A stretch of DNA of 53,586 nt from a virus. Below, one piece after another: positions 1-6,232 of the stretch. The position numbers and the translations under genes were made by a program. The notes under the pieces are model-generated. The model was not told where the DNA came from. It saw only the letters and a program-made list of their open reading frames with translations, and did not search any database. Each line of letters opens with the position of its first letter. The stretch's first letter is position 1. Where the stretch lies: positions 1 to 53,586 of IMG/VR virus record IMGVR_UViG_3300044994_000102, one strand, 5' to 3'.

Positions 1-26
1 CCCAAAGACGCGTCAACGTCTTTGGG
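1..26 (-). promoter_or_regulatory. Palindromic TTGAC operator/promoter motif, copy 1
   Basis: Perfect inverted repeat with 10-base arms (CCCAAAGACG and CGTCTTTGGG) around a six-base centre. On the minus strand the centre reads TTGACG. It matches five other copies in the window (5130, 9224, 9538, 17366, 43701) that share arms CAAAGRCG and CRNCTTTG. Here it points leftward out of the window, so its target gene is not seen. It could also act as a hairpin after the small gene that ends at 36, but there is no T-run. Confidence 0.55.
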
Positions 27-35
27 GCCGCGGCG

Positions 36-218
36 CTACTTTTGTTTCGCCATCGCCGCGAGCAATACCGCCCTGGACACCCAACCACTCACCGGGATGC
101 CCTCGTCCGCCGCGAGCTGGTGGAGCAGGTCTCGCGTCTGGCGGGACAGAGAGAGTTGGACGGCGATTTTTTTTCCTCCGGGACCGACCTTGGGGCCCGG
201 TTTCCGTCGCGCTTTCAT
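36..218 (-). CDS. Small basic ribbon-helix-helix-like protein
   Basis: Encodes about 60 residues with a basic, Gly/Pro-rich N-terminus (ARRKPGPKVGPGGKK) followed by a segment resembling an RHH/CopG fold: a short strand (IAVQLSLS), helix (RQTRDLLHQLAADEG) and second helix (SGWVSRAVLLAAMA). This suggests a DNA-binding regulator, but the identification is by pattern only. The frame opens with GTG at 224; I chose the ATG at 218 because GGAGGAA lies seven bases before it, whereas it nearly touches the GTG. It is the last gene of the leftward run, just upstream of the palindrome at 1-26. Confidence 0.55.
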   Translation of the reverse strand: MKARRKPGPKVGPGGKKIAVQLSLSRQTRDLLHQLAADEGIPVSGWVSRAVLLAAMAKQK

Positions 219-244
219 TGCCACGTTCCTCCGTTGTGTGTGGG

Positions 245-264
245 GGGGCGGCCGGAGCCGCCCC
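245..264 (-). other. Hairpin downstream of paralog A
   Basis: GGGGCGGC and GCCGCCCC form a perfect 8-bp stem with a four-base loop, just after the stop of the gene ending at 272. There is no T-run, so termination is uncertain. An equivalent hairpin with a different stem sequence follows the sister gene (584-603). Confidence 0.4.
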
Positions 265-271
265 GTGGTTA

Positions 272-547
272 CTACCTATCCTGGGGTTCGTTGTCCCACT
301 GCACCTGTTTCCTGTGCCGTGTCGGGTCGACGTAGACCCCAACGATGTTTCGCGCGAGCTCTAACTCCACGAGCCGCCGTTGTTCGGTCAGCTCGCACTC
401 GTGGGGAACCGTGGCGAAAATACTCCCGGTTCGTAGTTCCGGTGTGAGCCCGTCATCGATTATTATTGAGAATGGCCACAGGCCGCGCCTAAAACCACCG
501 TTTGGCAGCGGACCATCGAGCACGTCGACTTTAACTTTAATGTTCAT
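272..547 (-). CDS. Tandem-duplicated hypothetical protein, copy A
   Basis: A 91-residue protein that I do not recognise as a named family. It is clearly paralogous to the gene at 608-880 along its whole length: both start MNIK(V/I)KVD, share GPLP-GGF, WPFSI, RTGS, FATVP, EQRR and VEL-LAR, and end with a DPTRH/NPTRH motif. A GAGGAGGA ribosome-binding site lies directly upstream of the ATG. It looks like a mixed beta/alpha cytosolic protein with no signal peptide or membrane segment. The duplication includes the hairpin after the stop. Function unknown. Confidence 0.7.
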   Translation of the reverse strand: MNIKVKVDVLDGPLPNGGFRRGLWPFSIIIDDGLTPELRTGSIFATVPHECELTEQRRLVELELARNIVGVYVDPTRHRKQVQWDNEPQDR

Positions 548-583
548 AGGTTCCTCCTCATTATAATTATACGCGTGTTGTGT

Positions 584-603
584 GAGGCGGCTCCGACCGC
601 CTC
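584..603 (-). other. Hairpin downstream of paralog B
   Basis: GAGGCGG and CCGCCTC form a 7-bp stem with a six-base loop in the 60-base gap between the two paralogs. It sits at the same place relative to the stop as the hairpin at 245-264. The stems differ in sequence but both pair perfectly, which suggests the structure has been kept since the duplication. Confidence 0.4.
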
Positions 604-607
604 GTGG

Positions 608-880
608 TTACTTGGCTTTGGGTTCGTCCCACTCCACCTGCCGTGCGTGCCGTGTTGGGTTGGCGTAGAACCCGACGATGCTCCGCGCGAGTGCGAGCTC
701 AACGCGCCGCCGTTGTTCGTCCAGGTCGCACTGGTAGGGAACCGTGGCGAAAACACTCCCGGTGCGCACCTCCGCTGCAAGCCCGTCTTCAATTACGATT
801 GAAAACGGCCACATGCCGCTCTTGAAACCGCCGCCGGGCAGCGGGCCCTTGAAAATGTCAACTTTGATTTTGATATTCAT
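608..880 (-). CDS. Tandem-duplicated hypothetical protein, copy B
   Basis: A 90-residue sister of the protein at 272-547 (MNIKIKVD start; GMWPFSIVIEDG, RTGSVFATVPYQCDLDEQRR and NPTRHARQVEWDE segments). The frame is open upstream to 940, but I place the start at 880 because it gives the same N-terminus as the paralog and follows an AAAAGGAAAA ribosome-binding site. It is the first gene of the leftmost two-gene unit, with an AT-rich promoter-like stretch upstream. Function unknown; early expression is inferred from position. Confidence 0.7.
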   Translation of the reverse strand: MNIKIKVDIFKGPLPGGGFKSGMWPFSIVIEDGLAAEVRTGSVFATVPYQCDLDEQRRRVELALARSIVGFYANPTRHARQVEWDEPKAK

Positions 881-939
881 AGTTTTCCTTTTTTCCGTAT
901 GCGTTACGCGGCTCACAGCGCCGCTTTCTTTCAGTCTCA

Positions 940-990
940 TTATGATGCACCAGACGTGCCCACCTTGTCAACAATAATCGTACAATTATT
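940..990 (-). promoter_or_regulatory. AT-rich promoter region for the two paralogs
   Basis: On the minus strand TTGACA lies at 971-966, followed by GTGCATCATAAT, which could supply a -10 region, although the best match (CATAAT) is spaced about four bases too far. The neighbouring AT-rich stretch holds an AATAAT/ATTATT inverted repeat. This is the most AT-rich spot in the left arm and separates the cysH-like stop from the paralog genes. Confidence 0.3.
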
Positions 991-1020
991 ATAAGTATAA
1001 ATATCAGGTACTTAGCCGGG

Positions 1021-1785
1021 TTACAGCGCCTCGGCCCGCCGAATCACGTCCCCGTAGTACTCGAGTTCCCACTCGCGCCGACCGAATTCCGTCCCCCGGT
1101 GTCCGCCGAGAGACGCGACCCGGAGATGCTCGCGGGGCCAGCGCCCGCCGCCGTTCATCGCGTAGGCCGGGTGGGTCGGCAGTCCGTTCGCGGCCAGGTA
1201 GCCGAACACGTCGCCCCACCGCCACCAGCCGATCGGCCGTGCAGTGCGCTCTCCGACCAGCCCAAGTTTTTTGGTGATAATCTCCCGCACCCGCGACTCG
1301 TCCCGGCGGACACCGGAGATATGCCTCGCCGTGCCGAGCGTCTCGCGGGCGCGAGCGAACCCGTCGGCCGAGGTCCGCTCGCCGGTCTCGGGGCGTTTCC
1401 AGCCGCCGCCCCAGTCGATCGGGATCTCGAGATACGGCAGGTCCCTCGTGCGGAAAAACTCGTCGCGAACTGCCGGACAATCGGGGTTGAAAATCGGATC
1501 GACTTTTACCCACACCAGCGTCGGCACGTGCGCGAGCCGGTCCCGCACCCGCCACACGAGGTCCGCGACGACGACGGAATCTTTGCCCCACGACACGCCG
1601 AGGTAGGCGGGGCCGGCGGCCATGAACTCGACGACGGCTCGCTCTGACTGATCCACCAACCGGGCCAGCCGTGGTGAGTCCCCGTGTACGAGGTCGGCGG
1701 CGTACTCGTCCCGCCAGAGTGCGAGGTCCTCTTTGCGGTGGCGGTCGGACGGGATCAGCACAACAGCAGCAGTCCCAACCCCCAC
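1021..1785 (-). CDS. CysH-like PP-loop protein (PAPS-reductase/DndC superfamily)
   Basis: The protein carries an ATP-pyrophosphatase loop, SWGKDS, at residues 65-70, and a GVRRDESR motif near 158-165 like that of PAPS reductase and DndC-type proteins. The C-terminal Cys-containing catalytic tail of true PAPS reductases is not visible, so sulfate reduction is unlikely. CysH-like genes are known partners of type IV-B CRISPR loci, and here it is the last gene of such an operon, which is the strongest clue to its role. The first 31 bases overlap the cas6e-like gene. GTG at 1785 or GTG at 1761 could be the start, and neither has a clear ribosome-binding site. Its chemical reaction in type IV-B loci is not known to me. 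Confidence 0.8.
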   Translation of the reverse strand: MGVGTAAVVLIPSDRHRKEDLALWRDEYAADLVHGDSPRLARLVDQSERAVVEFMAAGPAYLGVSWGKDSVVVADLVWRVRDRLAHVPTLVWVKVDPIFNPDCPAVRDEFFRTRDLPYLEIPIDWGGGWKRPETGERTSADGFARARETLGTARHISGVRRDESRVREIITKKLGLVGERTARPIGWWRWGDVFGYLAANGLPTHPAYAMNGGGRWPREHLRVASLGGHRGTEFGRREWELEYYGDVIRRAEAL

Positions 1786-2330
1786 GCCTTGCCGTGACCA
1801 ATGCCGTGCGTGACGGCGGCGCGGAACATCGCAGCGTCGATCACGGCGAGCGTGCCGGAGAAGTCGACGACCAGGATCGCCATGGTACGCCCGCCGTCCC
1901 GTACCTCCCAGCGGTCGCGTTGGACGCTCACGGAGTGCCCCGGCTTAAACCCGTGTCGCTCGCCCTGCCGCTGGAGCCACTCGAAGTAGATCTCGCGCTG
2001 GCGGTCCGCGTCGAGTACGCCGTACGCCGGGTCGCACCGGCGGTTCTTCCCGTTGATGAACTTCGTCACGGTCGGGTTGCAGCGGAGACGGAATCGGCGC
2101 TCGCCATCGAGCGGCGGCTCGAATGCCTCCGACGACATGACATCGGACACGGCCAACGGCAGGCGCGGAGCGAGCGCGACCAAAGAGGGGCCGTCCACCC
2201 GGTAGAGAAAATCCCTCGGGCTGTCCGGGTCAGCCGAGAACAACCTCATCGCCTCCTGGTGCGCCCAGTAGTGTTTGCACACGCCGGGCGGAGGGATCCC
2301 AAGCCGAACTTGCGTGAGCGTCAGGCTCAT
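1755..2330 (-). CDS. cas6e: Cas6e-like crRNA-processing endoribonuclease
   Basis: The 191-residue protein resembles Cas6e over its full length: a Trp-Ala-His-Gln segment with His24 where E. coli Cas6e has catalytic His20, then RDFLYRVDG, RFRLRCNP, a basic NGKNRR loop, a WLQRQGE helix, the VVDFSGTLAV strand and the C-terminal Gly-rich GIGHGKAWGLGLL motif that binds the repeat hairpin. Cas6e cleaves CRISPR transcripts at the base of repeat stem-loops. The start overlaps the csf3 stop as ATGA, showing translational coupling. Type IV-B loci usually lack cas6, so its presence is unusual. No array for it to process is visible in the window. Confidence 0.85.
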   Translation of the reverse strand: MSLTLTQVRLGIPPPGVCKHYWAHQEAMRLFSADPDSPRDFLYRVDGPSLVALAPRLPLAVSDVMSSEAFEPPLDGERRFRLRCNPTVTKFINGKNRRCDPAYGVLDADRQREIYFEWLQRQGERHGFKPGHSVSVQRDRWEVRDGGRTMAILVVDFSGTLAVIDAAMFRAAVTHGIGHGKAWGLGLLLLC

Positions 2331-3013
2331 ATCGGCTCCACGATTTCGCAGTACCGGTCCCCGTGCCAGTACGGCGGGCAGCACGCGCCGAACGATTTGC
2401 GGTAGCCGACCAGGGCATTGGGCAGCTCGTCGCACAACGGTAGCGGGCGCATCAGCAGCGTGCCTTCCGGGGCGTCGGCGTACCACCAACACTCTCGGTC
2501 GGTCGGCTCGACCTCCCATCGGGACACGGCGCCGTACCCCTTCGCCACGCGCTGGCCGATGGCCTTGACCCTCCCGAGCGCCACCTCGATCGCTTCCCGG
2601 TCCGCCAGGCAGAACCAGACCACGCGCTCCACCCGCCGCACGTCGAGCGGGAGGCGGTAACTCTTGGTCCAGAACCCCACCGTGATCACCGTCTTTCGGT
2701 GCTCGGGGGCGAGGAGGTCGGCGTGCTCGACAGCCATCCGCTTGGTGATGTGCTCGACGGTAGTGGCGGCGGCTTCCTCCGCGATTGGCGACGAGCAGCA
2801 CGCGACCGGCCAGCCGCCGATGACCTCCCTCGCGACCGGGATCGGGATGTCGCCCGGTGGGTACACCGGCCGTTGCTTGTCGACCGTCCACCGCGTACCG
2901 GTCCCCCCGTGCTTGGCGACGCTGACCGAATACTCCAGTAGGGCGTCGAGCTGCGGCGGGGACCCGGCCATCGGGGCGGCCATGTGAGCGGTCACCTTCA
3001 ATGGCTCCGTCAC
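2327..3013 (-). CDS. csf3: Csf3 (Cas5-like) type IV CRISPR effector subunit
   Basis: The 228-residue protein matches the Csf3/Cas5 group of type IV effectors, which caps the 5' end of the guide RNA. Visible features are an N-terminal strand-rich RRM-like half, a basic central region (HITKRM, EHRKTVITVGFWTKSYRLPLDVRRVERVVWF in pieces) and the Gly-containing AIGQRVAKGYGAVSRW loop at 151-166. The GTG start shares GTGA with the csf2 stop, and the stop shares ATGA with the cas6e-like start, so the three are translated as one coupled unit. The open frame extends far upstream in antisense-like sequence; the overlap with csf2 fixes the start. Confidence 0.85.
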   Translation of the reverse strand: MTEPLKVTAHMAAPMAGSPPQLDALLEYSVSVAKHGGTGTRWTVDKQRPVYPPGDIPIPVAREVIGGWPVACCSSPIAEEAAATTVEHITKRMAVEHADLLAPEHRKTVITVGFWTKSYRLPLDVRRVERVVWFCLADREAIEVALGRVKAIGQRVAKGYGAVSRWEVEPTDRECWWYADAPEGTLLMRPLPLCDELPNALVGYRKSFGACCPPYWHGDRYCEIVEPI

Positions 3014-3924
3014 CCCAGTAGCGCCTCCTGCGCCGAGCCCTTCTTGCCCTTCTTCGGCGCCCGGTAAAACGCATCGGTCAACCACTGGCGGCACTCGTCC
3101 CGGTGCTCCTCGACGTGGGCGAGGTAGGCGGCAACGGCATCGGCCCTCGTCTCGTCGTGCCCGAGGAGGACGGTCTTGAGCCGCCCGTGTCCGCGGGCCG
3201 CCTGCCCGCCGATGGTGCCGCCCGCGTTCGCCCACAGGAGGAGCGAGTGCAGCAGCGCCCCGAGCTCGAGCGGCGACGGGTGAAGGAGCGTGAACCCGTG
3301 CAGGAACATCGCGCCCCGCATGACCGCCTGACCCGAGAAGATCATGAGGCTGCTCTTGTCCTTCTCGGCGCCGGCCGGCAGGAGGTCCCCGGCCGACTTC
3401 TCGGCGTCGGATCGCGTGTACTGGTATCCGGAGATGTACGCGTGGGCCGGGTGGAACGTCACGCCGTCGGTGTCGAACCCGGGCGGCAGGAGCATCCGAA
3501 GCTGCGCCTCGTTCTCGCGGCAGAGGAGCGTGCCCCGCCAAACGTGCAGGCTGCCCGACAGCACCTGATCGGGGAGGCATCCGCCCAAGAGCCGGAACAA
3601 CGGGAACAGCCGGTACATCTCGGCGATCCGCGCGGTGTTCTCCCGGCCGGTGCTCTCGGTGAGGTTCCCGCCGTGGAGGAGGAAATTGAGTTGCTCGAGG
3701 CTGAGCTCACCCTTCAGGCCCATCCGCTCGACGAGGTGACGGGCACCGGGAGCGCGAACGCAGCGGTGGCGGATGGCGTTGCCGGACAGGAACGGAACCC
3801 ATCGGACGCCGTCGTTGGTTCGAACCGGTTCGATGGCGCACAAGGCTTCGTTGCCCTCCGTGCGGCTCATGTGGGTAATCGGGGACACGGCCTCGCTCAA
3901 ACAGTGAACGCTATAATTTTCCAT
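3010..3924 (-). CDS. csf2: Csf2 (Cas7-like) type IV CRISPR backbone subunit
   Basis: The 304-residue protein shows the hallmark N-terminus of Csf2: SEAVSPITHMSRTEGNE, then EPVRTNDGVRWVPFLSGNAIRH, followed by conserved LLHGG, FPLFRLLGG, GQAVMRGA and a C-terminal GGTIGGQAARGHGRL glycine-rich stretch. Csf2 polymerises along the guide RNA to form the effector filament. The ATG lies inside the last 14 bases of the Cas11-like gene, and the stop overlaps csf3. This is the most securely identified member of the operon and makes the type IV assignment firm. Confidence 0.92.
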   Translation of the reverse strand: MENYSVHCLSEAVSPITHMSRTEGNEALCAIEPVRTNDGVRWVPFLSGNAIRHRCVRAPGARHLVERMGLKGELSLEQLNFLLHGGNLTESTGRENTARIAEMYRLFPLFRLLGGCLPDQVLSGSLHVWRGTLLCRENEAQLRMLLPPGFDTDGVTFHPAHAYISGYQYTRSDAEKSAGDLLPAGAEKDKSSLMIFSGQAVMRGAMFLHGFTLLHPSPLELGALLHSLLLWANAGGTIGGQAARGHGRLKTVLLGHDETRADAVAAYLAHVEEHRDECRQWLTDAFYRAPKKGKKGSAQEALLG

Positions 3925-4390
3925 GCTCGACCCTCATCTCCAGCTTCTTCCAGTTCCACTGCTCCTTGCCGAGCACCAGCACCGCGTAGATGCGGGTCTC
4001 GACGTACCGGGCGAACGCCCGCCGCCACTCGACCGGCTTCTCCGTCAGCGCTTTCAGTAGCGCCGGGAGCTCCTCCGCCGAGCAGGCCCGTACCGGGTCG
4101 GCCTTGACGTGCTCCAGGCAGTGGTTCACAAACAGCTCCATGTTCCCGTCCCGCACCTTGGCGCAGGCCGTGCGCAGGCCGCTGTCAATCCTCGCCCAGA
4201 GCGTGAGCCGATCGAGCTCCTCGCCGAACAGGCGGGCCATTAAACAGGCCAAGCTGCCCGCCAGCTCCCGCATCTCCTGGTCGGCCGCTTCCGCAAGCGG
4301 CGTCTCCTGGTCGAGCAGTCCGGCTATCCTTCTTCGGAATTCCTGGTAGTCGATCGAGGGCAGGGCCTCCCTCGGGTGGGTAGATTCCAT
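3911..4390 (-). CDS. cas11: Cas11-like small subunit of type IV effector
   Basis: A 159-residue, mostly helical protein placed between csf1 and csf2, exactly where type IV-B loci carry the small Cas11-type subunit. I infer the function from position, size and helical character; the sequence itself (DYQEFRRRIAGLLDQE, LARLFGEELDRLTLWARID, AFARYVETRIYAVLVLGKEQ) has no motif I can name. The ATG at 4390 follows AAGGAG; the frame is open upstream but that part is antisense-like. Its first about 200 bases overlap the annotated end of csf1 in another frame. Confidence 0.7.
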   Translation of the reverse strand: MESTHPREALPSIDYQEFRRRIAGLLDQETPLAEAADQEMRELAGSLACLMARLFGEELDRLTLWARIDSGLRTACAKVRDGNMELFVNHCLEHVKADPVRACSAEELPALLKALTEKPVEWRRAFARYVETRIYAVLVLGKEQWNWKKLEMRVEHGKL

Positions 4391-5078
4391 CGCACGTCTC
4401 CTTATTGGCGGACAGCCAGCACGCGAGCCGGCTGACCGGCTCCTCCCGCACACGCTGCCACTCGGTTATCAGTTGCGCGCCCGTGGTCGGGAACCGCTCG
4501 ATGACGGCCATGCCGAAGCGGGCGTTCACCGTTTCGGCGAGTGCGGGCTTGCCGGTCGCGGCGACGAGTTTCCCGCACAGCTTGAGCCGCGCCGCGAGTT
4601 CCCACGGGCGGTAGGCGATGACCTGCTCTTCAAGCGTGCACACCACCTCGGAGCGGTCGTGATTCACCCGCCCGCGGTACAAGAGCTGCTTCTGCCCGCT
4701 ATCGGTGAGCACGAGCGCGAACGGCGGCTCGGGGGGCGAGATAAAGATCGGGCGGAGCAGGTGGAGGTGGGCTTTGGTCGCGGCGACGGCCCGGTCCTTG
4801 GTGATGACCCACGAGTACATGCGGGTCTTCTGGGCCTCCCGAACCTCGCCGTCGAGCAGCTCGATGTCGGCCCGCTCGTCCATGGCGATGACGCAGCCGC
4901 GACAGACGGCGGAGCTGCCGGGGCAGCGGACCCCGGACAGGTTGTTGAAGCTCTCCTTGACGTATTCGGACGTGGGGTAGGTGCCGTCGCACGCCCCGCC
5001 GCAGTAGAAGCAGGCGAGCGGGCCGATACACGGGGTGCCCTTGGCGAGTGCGAGTAGTTCGGGAACTGTTCGGGCCAC
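4185..5078 (-). CDS. csf1: Csf1 type IV CRISPR large-subunit-like zinc-finger protein
   Basis: Residues 1-230 look like Csf1, the large-subunit equivalent of type IV complexes. A four-Cys zinc finger is formed by C23-x2-C26 and C59-x2-C62, with extra Cys at 30 and 52, followed by a mixed alpha/beta body (RMYSWVITKDRAVA, LHLLRPIFISPPEPPFALVLTDSGQKQ in pieces) and a Trp-rich end (LITEWQRV, LACWLSANKE). The GTG start follows GGAGG. The last about 68 codons overlap the Cas11-like gene in another frame and have the Arg/Gly/Ala composition of a shadow reading. A one-base indel near 4410 would end the protein at the TAA at 4402-4404, beside the cas11 ribosome-binding site. The true C-terminus is therefore uncertain. 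Confidence 0.85.
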   Translation of the reverse strand: MARTVPELLALAKGTPCIGPLACFYCGGACDGTYPTSEYVKESFNNLSGVRCPGSSAVCRGCVIAMDERADIELLDGEVREAQKTRMYSWVITKDRAVAATKAHLHLLRPIFISPPEPPFALVLTDSGQKQLLYRGRVNHDRSEVVCTLEEQVIAYRPWELAARLKLCGKLVAATGKPALAETVNARFGMAVIERFPTTGAQLITEWQRVREEPVSRLACWLSANKETCDGIYPPEGGPALDRLPGIPKKDSRTARPGDAACGSGRPGDAGAGGQLGLFNGPPVRRGARSAHALGED

Positions 5079-5129
5079 AATCCTCCATCATCGGCGCAAC
5101 CACGCCGCTGTCTGTTCGTCGCACGGTGG

Positions 5130-5151
5130 CAAAATCGTGTCAACGCCTTTG
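5130..5151 (-). promoter_or_regulatory. TTGAC palindrome, copy 3, in front of csf1 operon
   Basis: CAAAATCG, six-base centre, CGCCTTTG. The minus strand reads TTGACA in the centre, a perfect -35 hexamer about 60 bases before the csf1 GTG. No consensus -10 follows at 17 bases. The nearby 5163-5193 stretch contains CCGCCTCT/AGAGGCGG arms. The divergent gene at 5293 starts on the other side, so the site could serve both directions. The match to the other copies implies that the CRISPR operon shares control with the rest of the phage. Confidence 0.55.
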
Positions 5152-5256
5152 AGCCTTACGGCCCGCCTCTTTGCCTGTGACCGGGAGAGGCGGAAACCGG
5201 CCTATTACCAACGCATCCGGAGTGGGATGCCCTGAGGCACCCAACCGAAATCTCTG

Positions 5257-5694
5257 TTACTCTGGGGGCAAGTCTTTGTCCTCGGAGGTCTTGTGTCCGA
5301 TAAGCTCCTCGACTCCTCCACCGCCGCCGCTCTGTACGCCCTGCACGCCCTGGCGGTTAAAAGCACCCTGGCCCTCGACATCAACTACGACGGACTCCGC
5401 CCGCCTGAGTGCGCCTGGATTCTCCAGCTCTGGGATCCGGCCGAGCGAGAGATCACGACCGCCCGCGCCCCGACCCTCGCCCTGGCCGTGGCTGCGGCGC
5501 TCGACCAGGTGAGGGCCCAGAAGCTCGCCGGTGATTAGCCGGCGGGTCAGTTCGTCGATGCCCCGCCGCAGCGTGCGGTATCGCTCCTCGACGGCCGAGA
5601 CGTAATCCCGGATGACGGCGGCGTCCTCCTCCCGATAAATGGAGGCAAGTATGTCCTCGTAGGCGACCCTCTTCGCTTCAAGCTCTTTGTCCAT
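5257..5694 (-). CDS. Hypothetical helical protein, antisense-overlapping
   Basis: The first about 67 residues look like a genuine helical protein (DKELEAKRVAYEDILASIY, VSAVEERYRTLRRGIDELTRR) with an AGGAGG ribosome-binding site before the ATG. The remaining about 78 codons run antisense across the gene at 5293-5538 and have shadow-like Gly/Glu/Arg composition. Either the two genes really overlap tail to tail, or the natural stop has been lost by a frameshift near 5540. It is the last gene of the minus-strand small-gene cassette. Function unknown. Confidence 0.45.
   Translation of the reverse strand: MDKELEAKRVAYEDILASIYREEDAAVIRDYVSAVEERYRTLRRGIDELTRRLITGELLGPHLVERRSHGQGEGRGAGGRDLSLGRIPELENPGALRRAESVVVDVEGQGAFNRQGVQGVQSGGGGGVEELIGHKTSEDKDLPPE
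5293..5538 (+). CDS. Hypothetical 81-residue protein
   Basis: A lone plus-strand gene among minus-strand genes, starting at GTG with GGAGG four bases upstream. The protein is helix-strand-helix in character (AAALYALHALAVKST, LDINYDG, CAWILQLWDPAEREITTARAPTLALAVAAALDQVRA), a layout like small phage proteins that fold as an alpha/beta sandwich. It is divergent from csf1 and shares its 214-base upstream region. Its 3' end overlaps the opposing gene at 5257-5694. Function unknown. Confidence 0.55.
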   Translation: MSDKLLDSSTAAALYALHALAVKSTLALDINYDGLRPPECAWILQLWDPAEREITTARAPTLALAVAAALDQVRAQKLAGD

Positions 5695-5780
5695 CTGCCT
5701 CCTAATCCGCTTTAGTTTTCTTGTTCTCGCGAACTATCCGCGAGTGAGAAGTGCAGCCACAATCGCCCTCCTTCTCCCCC

Positions 5781-6038
5781 TCATCCCCGCCTCGCCTTCT
5801 CGATTAGTTGCGCTATTGCCTCTTCGGCAGAACGCGGCCCGTCGTGACACCACTCGGAGCCTATGGAAAAAGCATTCTCCAACAAACCTCGCAGCTCGTG
5901 CTCGATGAACCAATCGATCCCAGAGAGGAAGACACCAGCTACAAAGTCGTAGTCTGCCTTCTCGCCAAGGGGGCCGATTGCCTCTTTGGCGTACTCCTCA
6001 GCCGCCTCTTCCGCCTTCGCCTTCGTCTTCTCGCTCAT
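5781..6038 (-). CDS. Hypothetical acidic helical protein
   Basis: An 85-residue protein with an Ala/Lys/Glu-rich N-terminus (EKTKAKAEEAAEEYAKEA), a central GVFLSGIDWFIEHELRGLL helix and a C-terminal SAEEAIAQLIEKARRG helix. GAGGAGGAA precedes the ATG, which overlaps the stop of the upstream gene as ATGA. It belongs to the cassette of small minus-strand genes running from 9.5 to 5.3 kb. No family recognised. Confidence 0.6.
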   Translation of the reverse strand: MSEKTKAKAEEAAEEYAKEAIGPLGEKADYDFVAGVFLSGIDWFIEHELRGLLENAFSIGSEWCHDGPRSAEEAIAQLIEKARRG

Positions 6039-6223
6039 CGCCTATTCCTCCTCGGCAACACCTCGACCACCTTGATCACCTTGAGCCCAACGGGGCGAAA
6101 GTTGGCGCAAAACTCCCTCGCGTCCTTTCGCGAGCCGAACGAGTCATAGATCACATCTCGGTTATGCTCCTCGTCACCGATCGTGACCCACCACACGCGG
6201 GTTTTCCTTGCTTGCTTCTTCAT
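6035..6223 (-). CDS. Hypothetical 62-residue basic protein
   Basis: A small protein (MKKQARKTRVWWVTIGDE, then SFGSRKDAREFCANFRP and VGLKVIKVVEVLPRR). The start context, about 25 bases of upstream sequence plus ATGAAGAAG, is duplicated in front of the gene at 7214-7555. In both places it directly follows a Gly-Ser repeat gene, so the whole junction has been copied. The stop overlaps the next start as ATGA. Function unknown. Confidence 0.6.
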   Translation of the reverse strand: MKKQARKTRVWWVTIGDEEHNRDVIYDSFGSRKDAREFCANFRPVGLKVIKVVEVLPRRNRR

Positions 6224-6232
6224 CGCTCTACC

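Noticed and set aside
1-26. Rho-independent terminator
   Set aside because: The stem is good but no T-run follows on either strand, and the same sequence recurs upstream of genes elsewhere.
2331-3074. N-terminal extension of the Cas6e-like protein
   Set aside because: The extension is antisense-like Arg-rich sequence across csf3; the ATGA overlap fixes the start at 2330.
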